From assembly GCA_032622095.1 (NCBI GenBank), contig CP136065.1:148371577-148435576 (forward strand): a DNA stretch of 64,000 bases, read 5' to 3'. The notes beneath the pieces are model-generated. The model saw nothing but the letters and a program-made list of their open reading frames with translations, was not told where the DNA came from and searched no databases. Both the position numbers and the translations under genes were made by a program. This document shows, piece after piece, positions 22,461 through 32,499 of the stretch (positions are counted from its first letter, which is position 1; every line of letters begins with the position of its first letter). This DNA is from Siphonodentalium dalli. Taxonomy: Eukaryota; Mollusca; Scaphopoda; Gadilida; Siphonodentaliidae.

Positions 22461-24205
22461 TGTTTCTGGTAGATTAGATTGGAAACAAAGAGTCTAGTCG
22501 TCTTGATAGGATAGTCGTTGCGCCTGCGGTATATATCACGATTGTCATTGCGAATAATTGGCGAAGAACCGCTACGTCTCATTCCTGAACTCGTACCAGT
22601 TGGTCGGAAAACATTGTTATGTTTGTCGTCAGACGGTCTGTCGCGCACGTTGAACTGGTCGTCACATTCATAATCACGACAATAAGATGAGTAATGTTTG
22701 TTGTGGTCTAGACGATCCCGGTTACCGCTATTTACATTTTGCCTGCGATCACGCATTTCATACAAATCATCGCGCTGGTAATCGTCATTGTCACGAGAGT
22801 CCCTGTTTGTGTATTTGTAGTCAACTCTGCCGTTATCTTGGTAGTTGTCTCGTGAGTGCTTATAGTTTGTTCGCTCGTCTCGCTTAATCGGATTACCATT
22901 GTTATTTTGTGATGGCTCTGATGGTGCAGCATCGGATTCAGCAGCGATGTCATTTTGTTCAGTCTGTTCGTCCGAACAGTTATCCCAGACAGTGTATTCA
23001 TTTTGTGCGAAAGCATCATCAACGGTATCTTTTATGTTGCTGCAGAATTGATCTAAGCGTTCGCACAATAGGTCGCCAAAATTTGTCAGCGCTTCCTTCA
23101 AGTCATCTAAATTAGTTTGACTTTGCGGTTCGGATTGGGCATTTTGTGTCGTTTTGTTGGTGAGTCGCTTTAAGTTGTCACTAAGTGTTCCGATAGAACC
23201 GGCATTCTTGTTGATAGCTTTGACCGCTGTTTTGGCTTGCTCTAGGGATGTTTCGATGTCGGCCTGTAGGTCCTTGATTCTCGAGCGACAGTTCGCAACA
23301 CCGTCGCATTTCTCGTCAATATAACGCTGTTATTTATGTTCATTAGAATGTAAGATTTCGGTGTTTTCAGAGACCATGTCCTCAATGCCCGCTACTGATT
23401 GTTTAATATCTTCAATGGTGCTTTCAGTGGGCTGGGAGGCTATGCGCTTTTCAAGTTCTGCAACGCGATCACTGTCGTTCGATATGGACTCTGTTATGTT
23501 GCGAATTGCATTGAGAATTTTCTGTGTGAGATTTCTATTCTCAATCAACATATCCATTGTTTGAGAGTGAACCGAGTTATCGATGAATGTAGTCTGAGTT
23601 GGTTGGTGCGACATATTCATGGTACCATTTGCTGACAGTGGTTGTTTTTGGCTCTTACTAAGGAGATCATGTAAGCCATTTCCGCCGTCCACAAGAAAGA
23701 ATAAGAGAGAATAAATGTCAGATGATAGTTTCTGAAAGACTTCCTGCCCACCTTTGGCGTTCACATGGTTTTTTAGAATGGAGTATGGATTGTACAATTG
23801 TTGGAATGTTTTGTCGGACTTTACTTCAGAGAATATTGCAAGTCTAACTTTCTTGAGGATGCTTTCGTCCCTGTCGGCAATGTTTTCTATAACTCTGGTT
23901 ATGCTGTCTCTGGGAGTGGAGTTTACAAATTTAGTGCAAGATGTGACAGCTACTCGGTTTGCACAATCACCAGGCTCCATGCACGTGGCAACCTCCTTTA
24001 ATTGCACAAAAGCCGATTCCATGTCTGGGTTTCTACGATATGTGTCAGTCGTCATTAGTTGTGGCTGTGGAGTTGAGCAAGATGTCGAGTCATATATGTA
24101 GGATCCAATATTTTGGTCTAGATATTTAACATTTGAGAGGGTCTGAAAAGATGCTCCAGAGATAGGGTCAACTAACACTTCTCCAGATTCGTTGATTTGA
24201 GCCAT
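22457..24205 (-). pseudogene. LINE ORF1 protein, one nonsense codon
   Basis: One frame from an ATG at 24205 to the TGA at 22457, about 583 codons, interrupted only by a TAA at 23330-23332. The N-terminal half is mixed alpha-helical in character with heptad-like stretches around RVAELEKRIASQ and IKDLQADIETSLEQ, suggesting a coiled coil. The C-terminal 150 residues are strongly enriched in Asp, Arg, Asn and Tyr (RDSRDNDDYQRDD, DRRQNVNSGNRD), resembling low-complexity RNA-binding tails. No CCHC or RRM was seen. ORF1 proteins coat LINE RNA. The protein is assigned by position in the element, not by domain. Confidence 0.6.
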
Positions 24206-24860
24206 GGCCAGGTATGCAGCAAAACTGTTATAGTGTGCTCAATTAATTATAAGTTACAAAGAGCAATCATTTGGTGAGCACTATCCATTTCACAGCGAAT
24301 CGCCTGGCAATATAATCAGAGTGGTGATATTGATTTTTCAGTACTTTCACAACAGGTGAATTGGGTTCATGTATAGGTCAATTGGGCTGAGATGGCGGAA
24401 ACAGCAGAATAGCCTTCAGAGCATCAATTGTTTTATTGGGCGTGAATTTTATGTGTTGGTGTAGAATTTTCGAACAGAGTTTTGAATAATTTGAACTGTT
24501 TTGTTTTATCCAAACATACCGTTTTTGAGGAAAGCGTCCATGTCCGAGAATTTCAAACAGTGACAACGATGCCTTGCATCCGAGAAAACGATCAAAGCGA
24601 TGAACATATCATAATACCATAGAGAGATATGAAATTAATTGGAAATTTCGTCCCTGTAAAATGATAACAAACCGGCGGCGGCCATCTTCATACGTCTTCA
24701 ACCAAAGTTATACATTCCAAGATGTCGGCAATCTATATATTGGACTAATAATCTCTCACAATAATTTATCGCGTATTCTTCAAAATCTTCATTAACAGAT
24801 TAGTTTCAAGGAAATGTCACAACCTCGGAGATTGGTTACCGAATTTAGTCACATGAACAC
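24206..24860. other. LINE 5' flank, no supported gene
   Basis: Sequence upstream of LINE ORF1 (minus sense), probably partly the LINE 5' UTR. The LINE 5' end could not be fixed. A GGCGGCGGCCATCTT word at 24,673 resembles the motif of the first repeat in the window. Confidence 0.35.
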
Positions 24861-24861
24861 A

Positions 24862-25080
24862 TATATTCAGGGTTGGCGCTGGACCGAAATGTTCTCTTGC
24901 CAAAAGGTTTGCCAAATGAGATTTTTTTTGGCCAAATTTCAAAATGATTTGCCAAATTTAATTGAGGGTATAAAATTGTGGAAATTGAAAAAAGTTCTAA
25001 TCTTTTTATCGTTATATAATAGTTGTCAACAAAGCCGAAACCACCAATTAATTCCTCGCTCGCTATTCACATTCGACTGA
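24862..25080. repeat. TTGCCAAA-type interspersed repeat (copy 1)
   Basis: A block starting TTCAGGGTTGGCGCTGGACC with repeated TTGCCAAA words (CTTGCCAAAAGGTTTGCC, ATTTGCCAAATTTAAT). It matches 37903-38240 and 40405-40760, where it precedes cysteine-module exons. It is an interspersed repeat rather than part of that gene. Confidence 0.65.
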
Positions 25081-25272
25081 TTAACCTATTGTAGTAACCT
25101 GGCTACAACTCTTGCCCGCAATTACCAGATATACTTACACTATTTATATGTCTGTATTCTGGTCCTAGGCCGGCCGGCAAGTTATCTGTTTTCTCTGGTA
25201 TTCAATAGTACGTCTTTTCATGTGCATGGTCTGGTGTCAAAGTGAGGCGGGAAATCGTGCTCTGGCCTTGAC

Positions 25273-25308
25273 CTCTCTGACACCGGTAAATTTACCGGCG
25301 ACAGAGAG
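25273..25308. repeat. 36-bp palindrome near the presumed gypsy LTR edge
   Basis: CTCTCTGACACCGGTAAA is followed by its near-perfect inverse TTTACCGGCGACAGAGAG. It lies at the point where the composition changes to that of the gypsy flank, so it may mark or target the element boundary. Confidence 0.6.
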
Positions 25309-25309
25309 C

Positions 25310-27256
25310 GTCCAAAAGATGCCACAAATCCCCCAAGTTTTCAAACTAAGGCCCCCCTTTAAGGACTAGGGTTTTCATGGGCCAGCTTGGGGTTTTATTT
25401 CAATTAATTTTATCTCTGTTAAAAATGTCCACCCCCCAAATACTCAATATCTTGCAACTACTATAAATGTCCACCCCCCCCCCACAAATGACTAGAATTG
25501 ACATATAAGAAATATATATAAAAATAAACTTATATCAAAACATAACAGGTGAAGTACAGGACTACAAAATATATTGGCTCCGGGAGGGCTGTCAAAAATG
25601 TTTCCAAGTCCCAAATTTGCCATATATATCTCGGGCTTGATATTTGCCCCCTAATCTGATCCCAAATTTAATATCGGGCTTTATGCCCCTATACCAGCCA
25701 AAAAGTCCTACGAGGCCTTATGCCTAGGAATTCCAGATACATGTAGGGCTTTTTGCCCATTTAGTTTTCCACCGATTGGGAAGGGTATCTCTCATCATTC
25801 TAGAAACTAATTATACCCAGCCCTCCCAAAAAATAGAGCCATGCGTTAATTGCCACCTGAGGAAATAGCACCCGTACTTCTGGACTAATTGTCCATATCA
25901 CAAATTATATCACAATTTAAAATCTACATGATTTAGCTATATACAACCTCCCTGGACTACTTGTCCTTGACGGGAGTACAAATTCCCCTGTCCGGGGTAA
26001 ACATAAATCCTCAGCATTGGGACCTACGAAGGTCCCGTATCGGGACCCGCACAGGTCCCACCGCCATACCTACACGTACGGCCTCATAAATAATCATGGA
26101 ATCTAGTAAGCCTGGTAACCCTTGTACTCGGGAATAGCCTTCTGGGCTTAACTTCGGAGCCCATTCCCCTTAACCCTCACCCTCTACTATGCCGCTCATG
26201 CCCTGACCCGTATATCGATATACGCTCACTTCACTCAAATATAATTAAATCAATTTCTTCTTTCCTAATGTCATCTTTCTACATAGACCCTTTCCTAATG
26301 GGATGTTTCCTTTCTTCTTCAATAACACCGCCCTTGAAACTACATGTATCTCGGGTTTATGCTGTGATCAGAGCATGAGTCACCTCTTCCATACATTCAA
26401 GTATATACCAGATATTATGACTAACTCCCGGGGTTACCAAGGCTTACTAGTGGGATAAATAGTAGTGCGGGTTGTTTAGGCTATGTGCTGGAGTTGTGGC
26501 TTGGCTATCTCACGTCGGAACGGATCAACCCAACAACTGGACGGGCAATAGGGGAATCCCCTATTCTAGCCCTCCGAACGTCCTTTAAGAACTAATCCAA
26601 TCTTGTATGAATGATTCCCTGCCCTATCGAGACCAAACAATCTCCAAAAGCCAAAACTGATACCCCCCATGAAGGGTTATGGTGTACTCCATGACCCCTA
26701 ATCATGTCGTAATGAATCGAGCAAGGGTGGAAAGAGGGCAGGAGGCTACCCTACTAATTCCCCGAAAAAATCTCAAAGTCTTGTGTGATCCAAAATTTTG
26801 AACCAATAGTAACTTTACTGTTTGTTAAGAAACCAACAAATTCTGTTAACCATATCTGGACTCACTATGTGAACAATAGATGATCTGTCTTTTCTATTGT
26901 TATCCCAAAACAATAATTTAAATACTAGTTTGATATCTGATAGTTCCGGGCCATGCCCAATACATTATGGTTCTACTAATGCTAACAGGGAACTCGTTCC
27001 CATACCTAGAATTTAGGGCCCCAATATTTCAAGTCTTTGTGCCTGCCTATCTGGACGTATTACCTTAGTGTGGGTCGAAACCCTCAACAGGAGCCTCGGT
27101 CAAACAAACAGTTACTACATAGTGAAGATGCGGGCCGAAGCCCTGTTCACTTGTGTAACCACTCGACCATTCAATTAGTTACAAATATCCACCGACCGAG
27201 GACTCCGAAAACTGCAACCTGTGAGACAGCCACTCCCAGCCTAGTACTTATTTACA
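25310..27256 (-). repeat. probable 3' UTR/LTR region of the gypsy element
   Basis: On the minus strand a purine-rich GGTAGTGGGGGT ends at the stop of the last gypsy ORF and is followed by TGTAAATAAG, the arrangement expected for a polypurine tract and LTR start at about 27256. The next 1.9 kb has no ORF of note and shares the GGGCC/GGCCC-rich style of the element. It contains an inverted pair, CTAGTAAGCCTGGTAACCC (26104) and GGGTTACCAAGGCTTACTAG (26433), and GGTCCC hairpins near 26,020-26,060. The far LTR end and a matching 5' LTR were not found, so the LTR call rests on the PPT-like site. Confidence 0.4.
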
Positions 27257-27263
27257 ACCCCCA

Positions 27264-28520
27264 CTACCGGGTTGGGGCCTGAAACCTGAACAATTGTTCA
27301 GCATTTCTAGCCGCCCACCTTACGACATTGACCGGGTCAAGGTTCCGCATTCGGGCAACAAGGTCCACTATGGACCCCATGCCGCTAAATGGGAGGAAAT
27401 GACGTCCTCCCGCCACTTGCGGAACATTGCAAGTCAGTAATAGCCGGCTCAACGGGATGCTATCCAGACCCACATAGTGGTCCAGATTAGCACGCGTCGT
27501 GCTGGGCCCCAATGCAAAATACACATTGTTGGGCGATACCCCACTCCAACTTGAAACTGTAGTGGCATCGCCCACAAAATCCTGCAGTATTACCGGGCCC
27601 CTAAAGCCCGACTCCCTGACAATTGATCTGGCTGCGCTGTGGGCATCTAGCCCAAATGGGTCGCAACCAGGACCCTTGACGGCCACATACAGTGGCAATC
27701 CATTAGCCCCTGCCAGACGGGCGAACTGCCCCAAAGCCCAGTTTTGCAACTGATGGGTTGAGGGCGGGGCAGTTCTGTCCAGACCAGCAGGACCTATGGT
27801 GTCCAACCGGGTAGCCATTTGGATGATGGCAAAGACTACGTCCTCCATCTCACCCAGATCCGTTCCTATAAAATCCGGGCTCATGCCCATGGCTACCCGA
27901 AAATTCAGTGGCACTGTTGGTACATGGATGGGAGCGGCCCTACCGGGCCAATCCCCAAACAGCAGCACGCCACCTGCGGCCACTAGAGGATATGGATCCC
28001 CAGGCCTCGGAACTGCCGACAACAGATCGTCGGGCAGCACCAGGGTGCCCGCGGGAAACCCCACCCGGACCTGGTCCAGGTGCATCCCCATGTCCCAATA
28101 GTACTCGGATGCCCGCTGAGCGTCCGAGCTCCACCGAAAACGTGGCTGACCCATGCATGTCAAGAGCAACTCTGGTGGTGACTGCTCACGTGAGTTTGCC
28201 CTTACCGAGGCCTCAGGTGATGCCTCACGAACCGGGCTAATAGCCCTTGGGTCAGCCCTAACAACAGGCTGGGGCTCCGGACCCCTTTGAGGTTCGGGCT
28301 CCAGCCCCCCGTCAGCTTTTGGAGCAAGCTCCGGGTGTTCCACTACAGGGCCCTGGACTGGGGCCTCCAACTCTACCTCCTCCTGGACGGGCGTTACTGG
28401 GCGACTATACCCAGATGGGAGACCGACAGGGGCCACACGCCCGTCCAGCCACATGCGGAGCCACAAAAGGACCCGCCAGTGGTATAAGAGGGTGAAGTTG
28501 GTGACCCCAGAGGCCACCAA
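27264..28520 (-). pseudogene. gypsy accessory ORF: TatD-hydrolase-like domain lacking its metal ligands
   Basis: 418 codons open to the TAG at 27264 (the first codon here is TTG; the frame is open further up). Residues 45-115 are Pro/Glu-rich. Residues about 210-415 follow the TatD metallohydrolase layout: IGPAGLD (242-248) where active enzymes have IGECGLD; LPLYVAVK (275-282) for the P-hhhH-R block; GPVILQDFVGD (308-318) for VhHCFTG; IPLSRLLLTCNVP (355-367) for IP-LLhETDAP; and ARNAEQLF (404-411) for the terminal N-LF helix. Each ligand position differs (Glu to Pro, His to Ala, His to Gln, Asp to Asn), and the N-terminal HxH is absent, so no nuclease activity is expected. It sits where other retroelements carry env. 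The fold call is motif reading, not a search. Confidence 0.65.
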
Positions 28521-29055
28521 TGTACCATCCGTAGCATCAGCGGGCTCACTAGGAACGGAAGAGGGCCCCCGTTCTCTAGCACCACCTGCGTTATAGCCTC
28601 TAGGCTCAACCCGAGGGGCCTAACGAACTCCAGGAGCGCGTTCGTCTGAACCGACACGGTAACAGCCGAACGACGCTCCAAGGGTTCCCACAGAAGCCTC
28701 GGCACGTGTTGCTCGCAGTGGCGTCTAATGCACCGCCCCCTACTACGGGATTCGGATCTGGTCCATCGTCCCGGGATCCCAAGGTGATCCCTCTCCCCGG
28801 AGTACCCCTTACCACTTTAGTGGGAGTAGATGCCGTCCCACTCTTCGGTGAAGTGTGGGGGCGTTTAGCAACTTCCATTTGGGCGCCCGACAGGGGTAGC
28901 TGGGCCTCCAAGGGCCCTTCTACCACTGGCCCGCCCACATACACTACTGTCTGAATGTCAGACGGGCTTGTCGTAGGTGCGGAGGCCCGTGCGGGCTCCG
29001 ACCTAGGGGCTTTTTCTAGGGCCCAAGCCCGTTTCTCCTCCTCGGAACTTGACAT
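28394..29055 (-). pseudogene. N-terminal part of the gypsy accessory ORF, two frameshifts
   Basis: Starts at an ATG at 29055 (MSSSEEEKRAWALEKAPRSE), 49 bp after the PHD stop. The first frame is low-complexity (Ser, Pro, Gly, acidic start) and probably disordered. Near 28,700 protein-like sequence moves to a second frame (RRSAVTVSVQTNALLEFVRP), and near 28,580 to the frame that leads into the TatD-like domain (LYHWRVLLWLRMWLDG). If these are single-base changes, the original protein was about 600 residues. No signal peptide or envelope-like feature was seen. Confidence 0.55.
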
Positions 29056-29103
29056 GTCTGTCCGTCAAGGTCAATCTTTTTCTGGAAAAGCGAAATGCAT
29101 AAT

Positions 29104-29445
29104 TTAGGTGCTAATCATACAATACGGGCAAAGATAGTTATCAATTTTCTCTGCCTCCTGTTTGTTAATTTTTATGCACCCCCCATGAAACCAGTCTGCA
29201 CACTTGGCACATTGAATCATGAACCCCTCCTCGGGTCCCCGACAGATACAAAACAATGGAACGGGCGATCCCCGTATTTGAGAAAGTGCCCTTTGTCTCT
29301 CAATCCAGGGTGGTAGGACCCAATCTTTACAATGTTTTATGTGATCATGATTCACAGTCTGGGTTTTCGTGCAAAACTGAATCTCAAATAGGAATGTGCT
29401 GAACTTTTTGGTTATAATCCCCGGGCCCTTCCAGACAGGGTTTAG
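29104..29445 (-). CDS. PHD finger at the C-terminus of the gypsy integrase
   Basis: In the same frame as the integrase after the stop at 29446-29448. The frame continues through VWKGPGIITKKF, a GPY/F-like integrase end, and NHDHIKHCKDWVLPPWI into a C4HC3 PHD finger: CIC, IQCAKCADWFHGGC and LCPYC. The Met before the third Cys (FMIQC) and the Trp of DWFH are the aromatic-cage-type residues of PHDs that read methylated H3K4. In chromoviruses a chromodomain occupies this place and steers integration; a PHD here would be an analogous chromatin tether. It ends at a TAA at 29104. Binding specificity is inference. Confidence 0.8.
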   Translation of the reverse strand, partial: LNPVWKGPGIITKKFSTFLFEIQFCTKTQTVNHDHIKHCKDWVLPPWIERQRALSQIRGSPVPLFCICRGPEEGFMIQCAKCADWFHGGCIKINKQEAEKIDNYLCPYCMIST

Positions 29446-30387
29446 CTACTTGGCTTGCCCCTTTTTGGTCCCAAAGTCCAGAACATACACCAAGTCGCCC
29501 GGTACATATTTGTTCATTCGGGCCGACTTGTCACATCGCTTCTTTTGGTAGCGTTGTTGCGTTTTCAGTTTCTGTCGGGCAAATTCATGTGCCTCTCGCA
29601 TTGAATTCTCTAGCAAATTCACCAGTTCGCTGGTGGTATGACACGGTTGCTTTGGCGGGGGTCCAAACACTAGATCCGCGGGCTGATAGACTTCGCGACC
29701 CAACATGAGTTTATTGGGCGTAAAGCCCGTGCTCCTGTTGACGGAAGAGCGTATCGCGCCTGCTATTTATGGGACGTAAAGGTCCCAAGTATTTTGTTTG
29801 GTACCCAAGTAGCACCGTACGGCGTCCATTAATGTTCGGTTCATACGTTCGATTTGTCCATTAGAACTGGGCCTCCAGGCTGTGGTCCTGGTCTTATTTA
29901 TTTGTAAGGCCCGACAGATATTTTGAAATAGCTCGCTTTCAAAGTTGGAACCGCGATCGCTATAGATTTCCAATGGACAGCCAAAACGTGAAAAAACTTC
30001 GTTGACCAAAGTTGTCGCTGTTATCTCTGCTGTTTGTGAAGGCAGGGGCAGACACTCAATCCACTTGGTGAATTGGTCGGCCACCATTAAAACATGTTCA
30101 TTTCCTTTGGCCGTTTTAGGCAACGGCCCTAAAAAGTCAATATGAAGCCTTTCCATGGGCGCCCCTGCATGATAACTAATTAGTTCATGTTTGGCTTTGC
30201 GCACCGGACGTTTACATTTACTGCACTTCGGGCAAGAAGCCACATAATTCTCCACATCGGTCCGAAGCCCTATCCAAAAATATTTCGAGTTAACTTTTTC
30301 TAGGGTTCGTTGCATACCCTGGTGACCAGATGTAGGCGGTTCGTGATTTAATGTTAAAACCTGCGCTTTCAGGGTGTATGGGATTAC
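29446..30387 (-). pseudogene. gypsy integrase, two in-frame stops
   Basis: Continues in the RT frame after a TGA at 30388-30390. The HHCC zinc-binding domain is visible (NHEPPTSGHQG ... SCPKC). The DDE core follows: HIDFLGPLP (first Asp), YSDRGSNFES (second Asp) and SSNGQIERMNRTL (Glu). A TAA at 29767-29769 interrupts it before GFTPNKLMLGREV, a typical post-core segment, and a TAG at 29446-29448 ends this piece before the GPY-like and PHD regions. Integrase joins element cDNA to target DNA. All breaks are single nonsense codons in one frame, so the pol polyprotein was originally RT-RH-IN-PHD. Confidence 0.85.
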
Positions 30388-32499
30388 TCACACCAAATCG
30401 CCATTTTTTCTTTCTTTATAAAGTAACCCACCCTGTAGTGAATATTTCTGTTTACTCGCCCACATTTGCTTAGTTTTGGAACTAGTTAGAAATAATTCAG
30501 ATTTCCCGGGCTCTGTTTTTTCCAGGGCCCACTGGTATATTATTGCCAAATCAGAATCATCTTTCTGGTGTTTTTCAATATCTTCCGGGGACTGATCTCC
30601 CATTGGGTTAGTCAAATCCAGTGTTTTAGTCGCTTGGGAGCTAGGGTCATTCACGACTTCTGCTCCCAATAGGTGAGTGTTGAACAGATTTTCGCCTTGC
30701 GACGTTTCCCATGGTGAATCTAGTTCAAAACCCTGACTTATTTCTATCAGTTGGTTTACATCTAGCGTTGGGTTAATTTCTGGGGCTAATCTACCGGTCG
30801 TAGCCCCCCTGTCAATAACTGTTTTGATGTTAGTCCCATTGCTAACCAGTTTATCCTGTGATGGTGGTTCCAATGGCCATGACCTCCCCTGTATCGTCTT
30901 ATGGACAAATTTGTGCGGCAGTGGAACTACGTCATCCACTTCCTCAAAAAACCGAGCCCAGTTTTGATGTACTCTGGTACAGTACTTACACCCAGCACAT
31001 GGTAAGTTTTCTAAGGGTACCCCAGCCCGGTAATTTCCACACTCATCCTCCTCTGGAATTCGAGATAGAATATCGGCATTCAAATGTTTAGACCCCGCCC
31101 TATGTATGACCGTAAAGTCATACTGACTTAGTTCTTCTAACCAACGGGCAATTTGCCCTTCGGGTTTTTTAAAACCCAATAACCACCTTAAACTAGAATG
31201 ATCTGAACGTATTGTAAACGGGCGGCCTAATAACCAATACTTGAATTGCCGGGTAAATTTGACAACGGCTAGCAGCTCGAGACGAGTTGCACAGTACTTC
31301 TTTTGTTCCGGGGTAGTTCCACAACTACCATAGGCTATTACCCTTTCCTTGCCATTCTGCACTTGAATCAATTCCCCACCGAGCCCTCTTGCCGACCCAT
31401 CTGTATCGAGGATAAAGGGGTCTTCTGTATTTGCAAATGTTAATACCGGACGGGTACTCAAAGCTAGCTTCAGGGCTATAAAAGCCCTTTCTTCTACTTC
31501 GCCCCACGCAAAAAGGTTGTTAGCAGTTTTTGCATACAAGGGCGCGGCTAAGGTAGCGAAATCTTTGCAAAAAACCCGGTGGTAGCTACAATATCCCAGA
31601 AAACGTTCCACGTCCTTGGTATTACCCAGCCTAGGCCATTCCCGTATAACCCGGGAGGCCTGTTCTCCCATTTCCATCCCTAGGGGCGAAACTGTTCGAC
31701 CTAGAAATTCCATTTCCTGTTGAAAAAGCACACATTTTTTGGGCTTTAGGCGAAGCCCATATTGTCTAAATCGATCTAAGACCTCTCGCAGATTTCGAAA
31801 CATTGACGGAACATCTAAACTCATCACTGATACATCGTCAATAAATGCCAAGGCAGTATCCCACAATAACCCCTTAAGCACTAGGTCCATAACTCTCATG
31901 TAAGTACTAACCGCACCACATAAGCCGTAACTCATTTTGGTCCATTCAAAAAGCCCATATTTTGTTATAAATGCCGTTTTATTACGGTCTTCGGGCCTAA
32001 TGTTGACCTGAAGGTACGCCTGATTTGAATCCAGTTTGGACCACCATTTATTCCTAGAAATCGTCTGTATACAGTCATCGACTAGTGGTAACGGGTAAAC
32101 ATCTTTCGTAGTGACCGAGTTTACCCCGCGAAAATCTAATGCCCACCGTACCGCCCCACATCGCTTACGTATCAACACTGGGGCCGAGCTCCATTCAGAA
32201 ACACTAGGTTGAATAACCCCAGATTTGAGCATGTTTTTCAACAACTGCTCTTCTTCATCAGCAAAACAAGCGGGCGTACGACGCATTCTACATTTGATGG
32301 GTTTTGCGTCTCCTGTCGGAATGGTATGTTCAATGGCCGAAAATTCGCCCAAGTCGTCATTATTTTTCGCAAAGACATCACTATATTCCACAAGTAATTC
32401 CCGTAATTTCATTTGTTCCAAATCTGTGAGCAGCTTTTTAGAGCGCTCAAACAAATCCACTAAATGAACGGGTAACTCGTCGGAGCTATTTATACTCAT
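30388..32499 (-). CDS. gypsy reverse transcriptase-RNase H
   Basis: 703 codons. RT: SSAPVLIRKR (104-113), LDFRGVN (121-127), KLDSNQAYLQV with catalytic Asp 157, FIDDVSV (219-225; F-x-DD variant of YxDD) and FLGRTVSPLG (265-274). RNase H: LDTDGSARGLG with Asp 365, RLELLAVV with Glu 408, RSDHSSL with Asp 433 and NADILSR with Asp 476, all four catalytic positions present. A cysteine cluster (CAGCKYC) follows. Its ATG overlaps the protease TGA as ATGA, and the frame also runs slightly upstream of the ATG, so either reinitiation or a -1 frameshift could feed it. The catalytic core looks intact. Confidence 0.92.
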   Translation of the reverse strand: MSINSSDELPVHLVDLFERSKKLLTDLEQMKLRELLVEYSDVFAKNNDDLGEFSAIEHTIPTGDAKPIKCRMRRTPACFADEEEQLLKNMLKSGVIQPSVSEWSSAPVLIRKRCGAVRWALDFRGVNSVTTKDVYPLPLVDDCIQTISRNKWWSKLDSNQAYLQVNIRPEDRNKTAFITKYGLFEWTKMSYGLCGAVSTYMRVMDLVLKGLLWDTALAFIDDVSVMSLDVPSMFRNLREVLDRFRQYGLRLKPKKCVLFQQEMEFLGRTVSPLGMEMGEQASRVIREWPRLGNTKDVERFLGYCSYHRVFCKDFATLAAPLYAKTANNLFAWGEVEERAFIALKLALSTRPVLTFANTEDPFILDTDGSARGLGGELIQVQNGKERVIAYGSCGTTPEQKKYCATRLELLAVVKFTRQFKYWLLGRPFTIRSDHSSLRWLLGFKKPEGQIARWLEELSQYDFTVIHRAGSKHLNADILSRIPEEDECGNYRAGVPLENLPCAGCKYCTRVHQNWARFFEEVDDVVPLPHKFVHKTIQGRSWPLEPPSQDKLVSNGTNIKTVIDRGATTGRLAPEINPTLDVNQLIEISQGFELDSPWETSQGENLFNTHLLGAEVVNDPSSQATKTLDLTNPMGDQSPEDIEKHQKDDSDLAIIYQWALEKTEPGKSELFLTSSKTKQMWASKQKYSLQGGLLYKERKNGDLV

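Larger units (their letters stand above)
15246..24205 (-). mobile_element. decayed APE-type (CR1/Jockey-group) LINE split by a 3.4-kb insertion
   Basis: Read on the minus strand the order is ORF1 (24205-22457), a short frame (22460-22251), ORF2 endonuclease and linker (22133-20673), reverse transcriptase (17326-16289) and C-terminal region (16094-15246). The RT is separated from its N-terminal linker by the 17285-20711 repeat. Removing that repeat gives about 5.5 kb, a normal LINE size. Damage includes a nonsense codon in ORF1, at least two frameshifts in the endonuclease region, and a frameshift plus stops after the RT. APE-RT architecture is family knowledge; the clade assignment is tentative. 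Confidence 0.85.

Noticed and set aside
23330-24101. Plus-strand frames antisense to LINE ORF1
   Set aside because: Shadows of the minus-strand ORF with no motif or context of their own.
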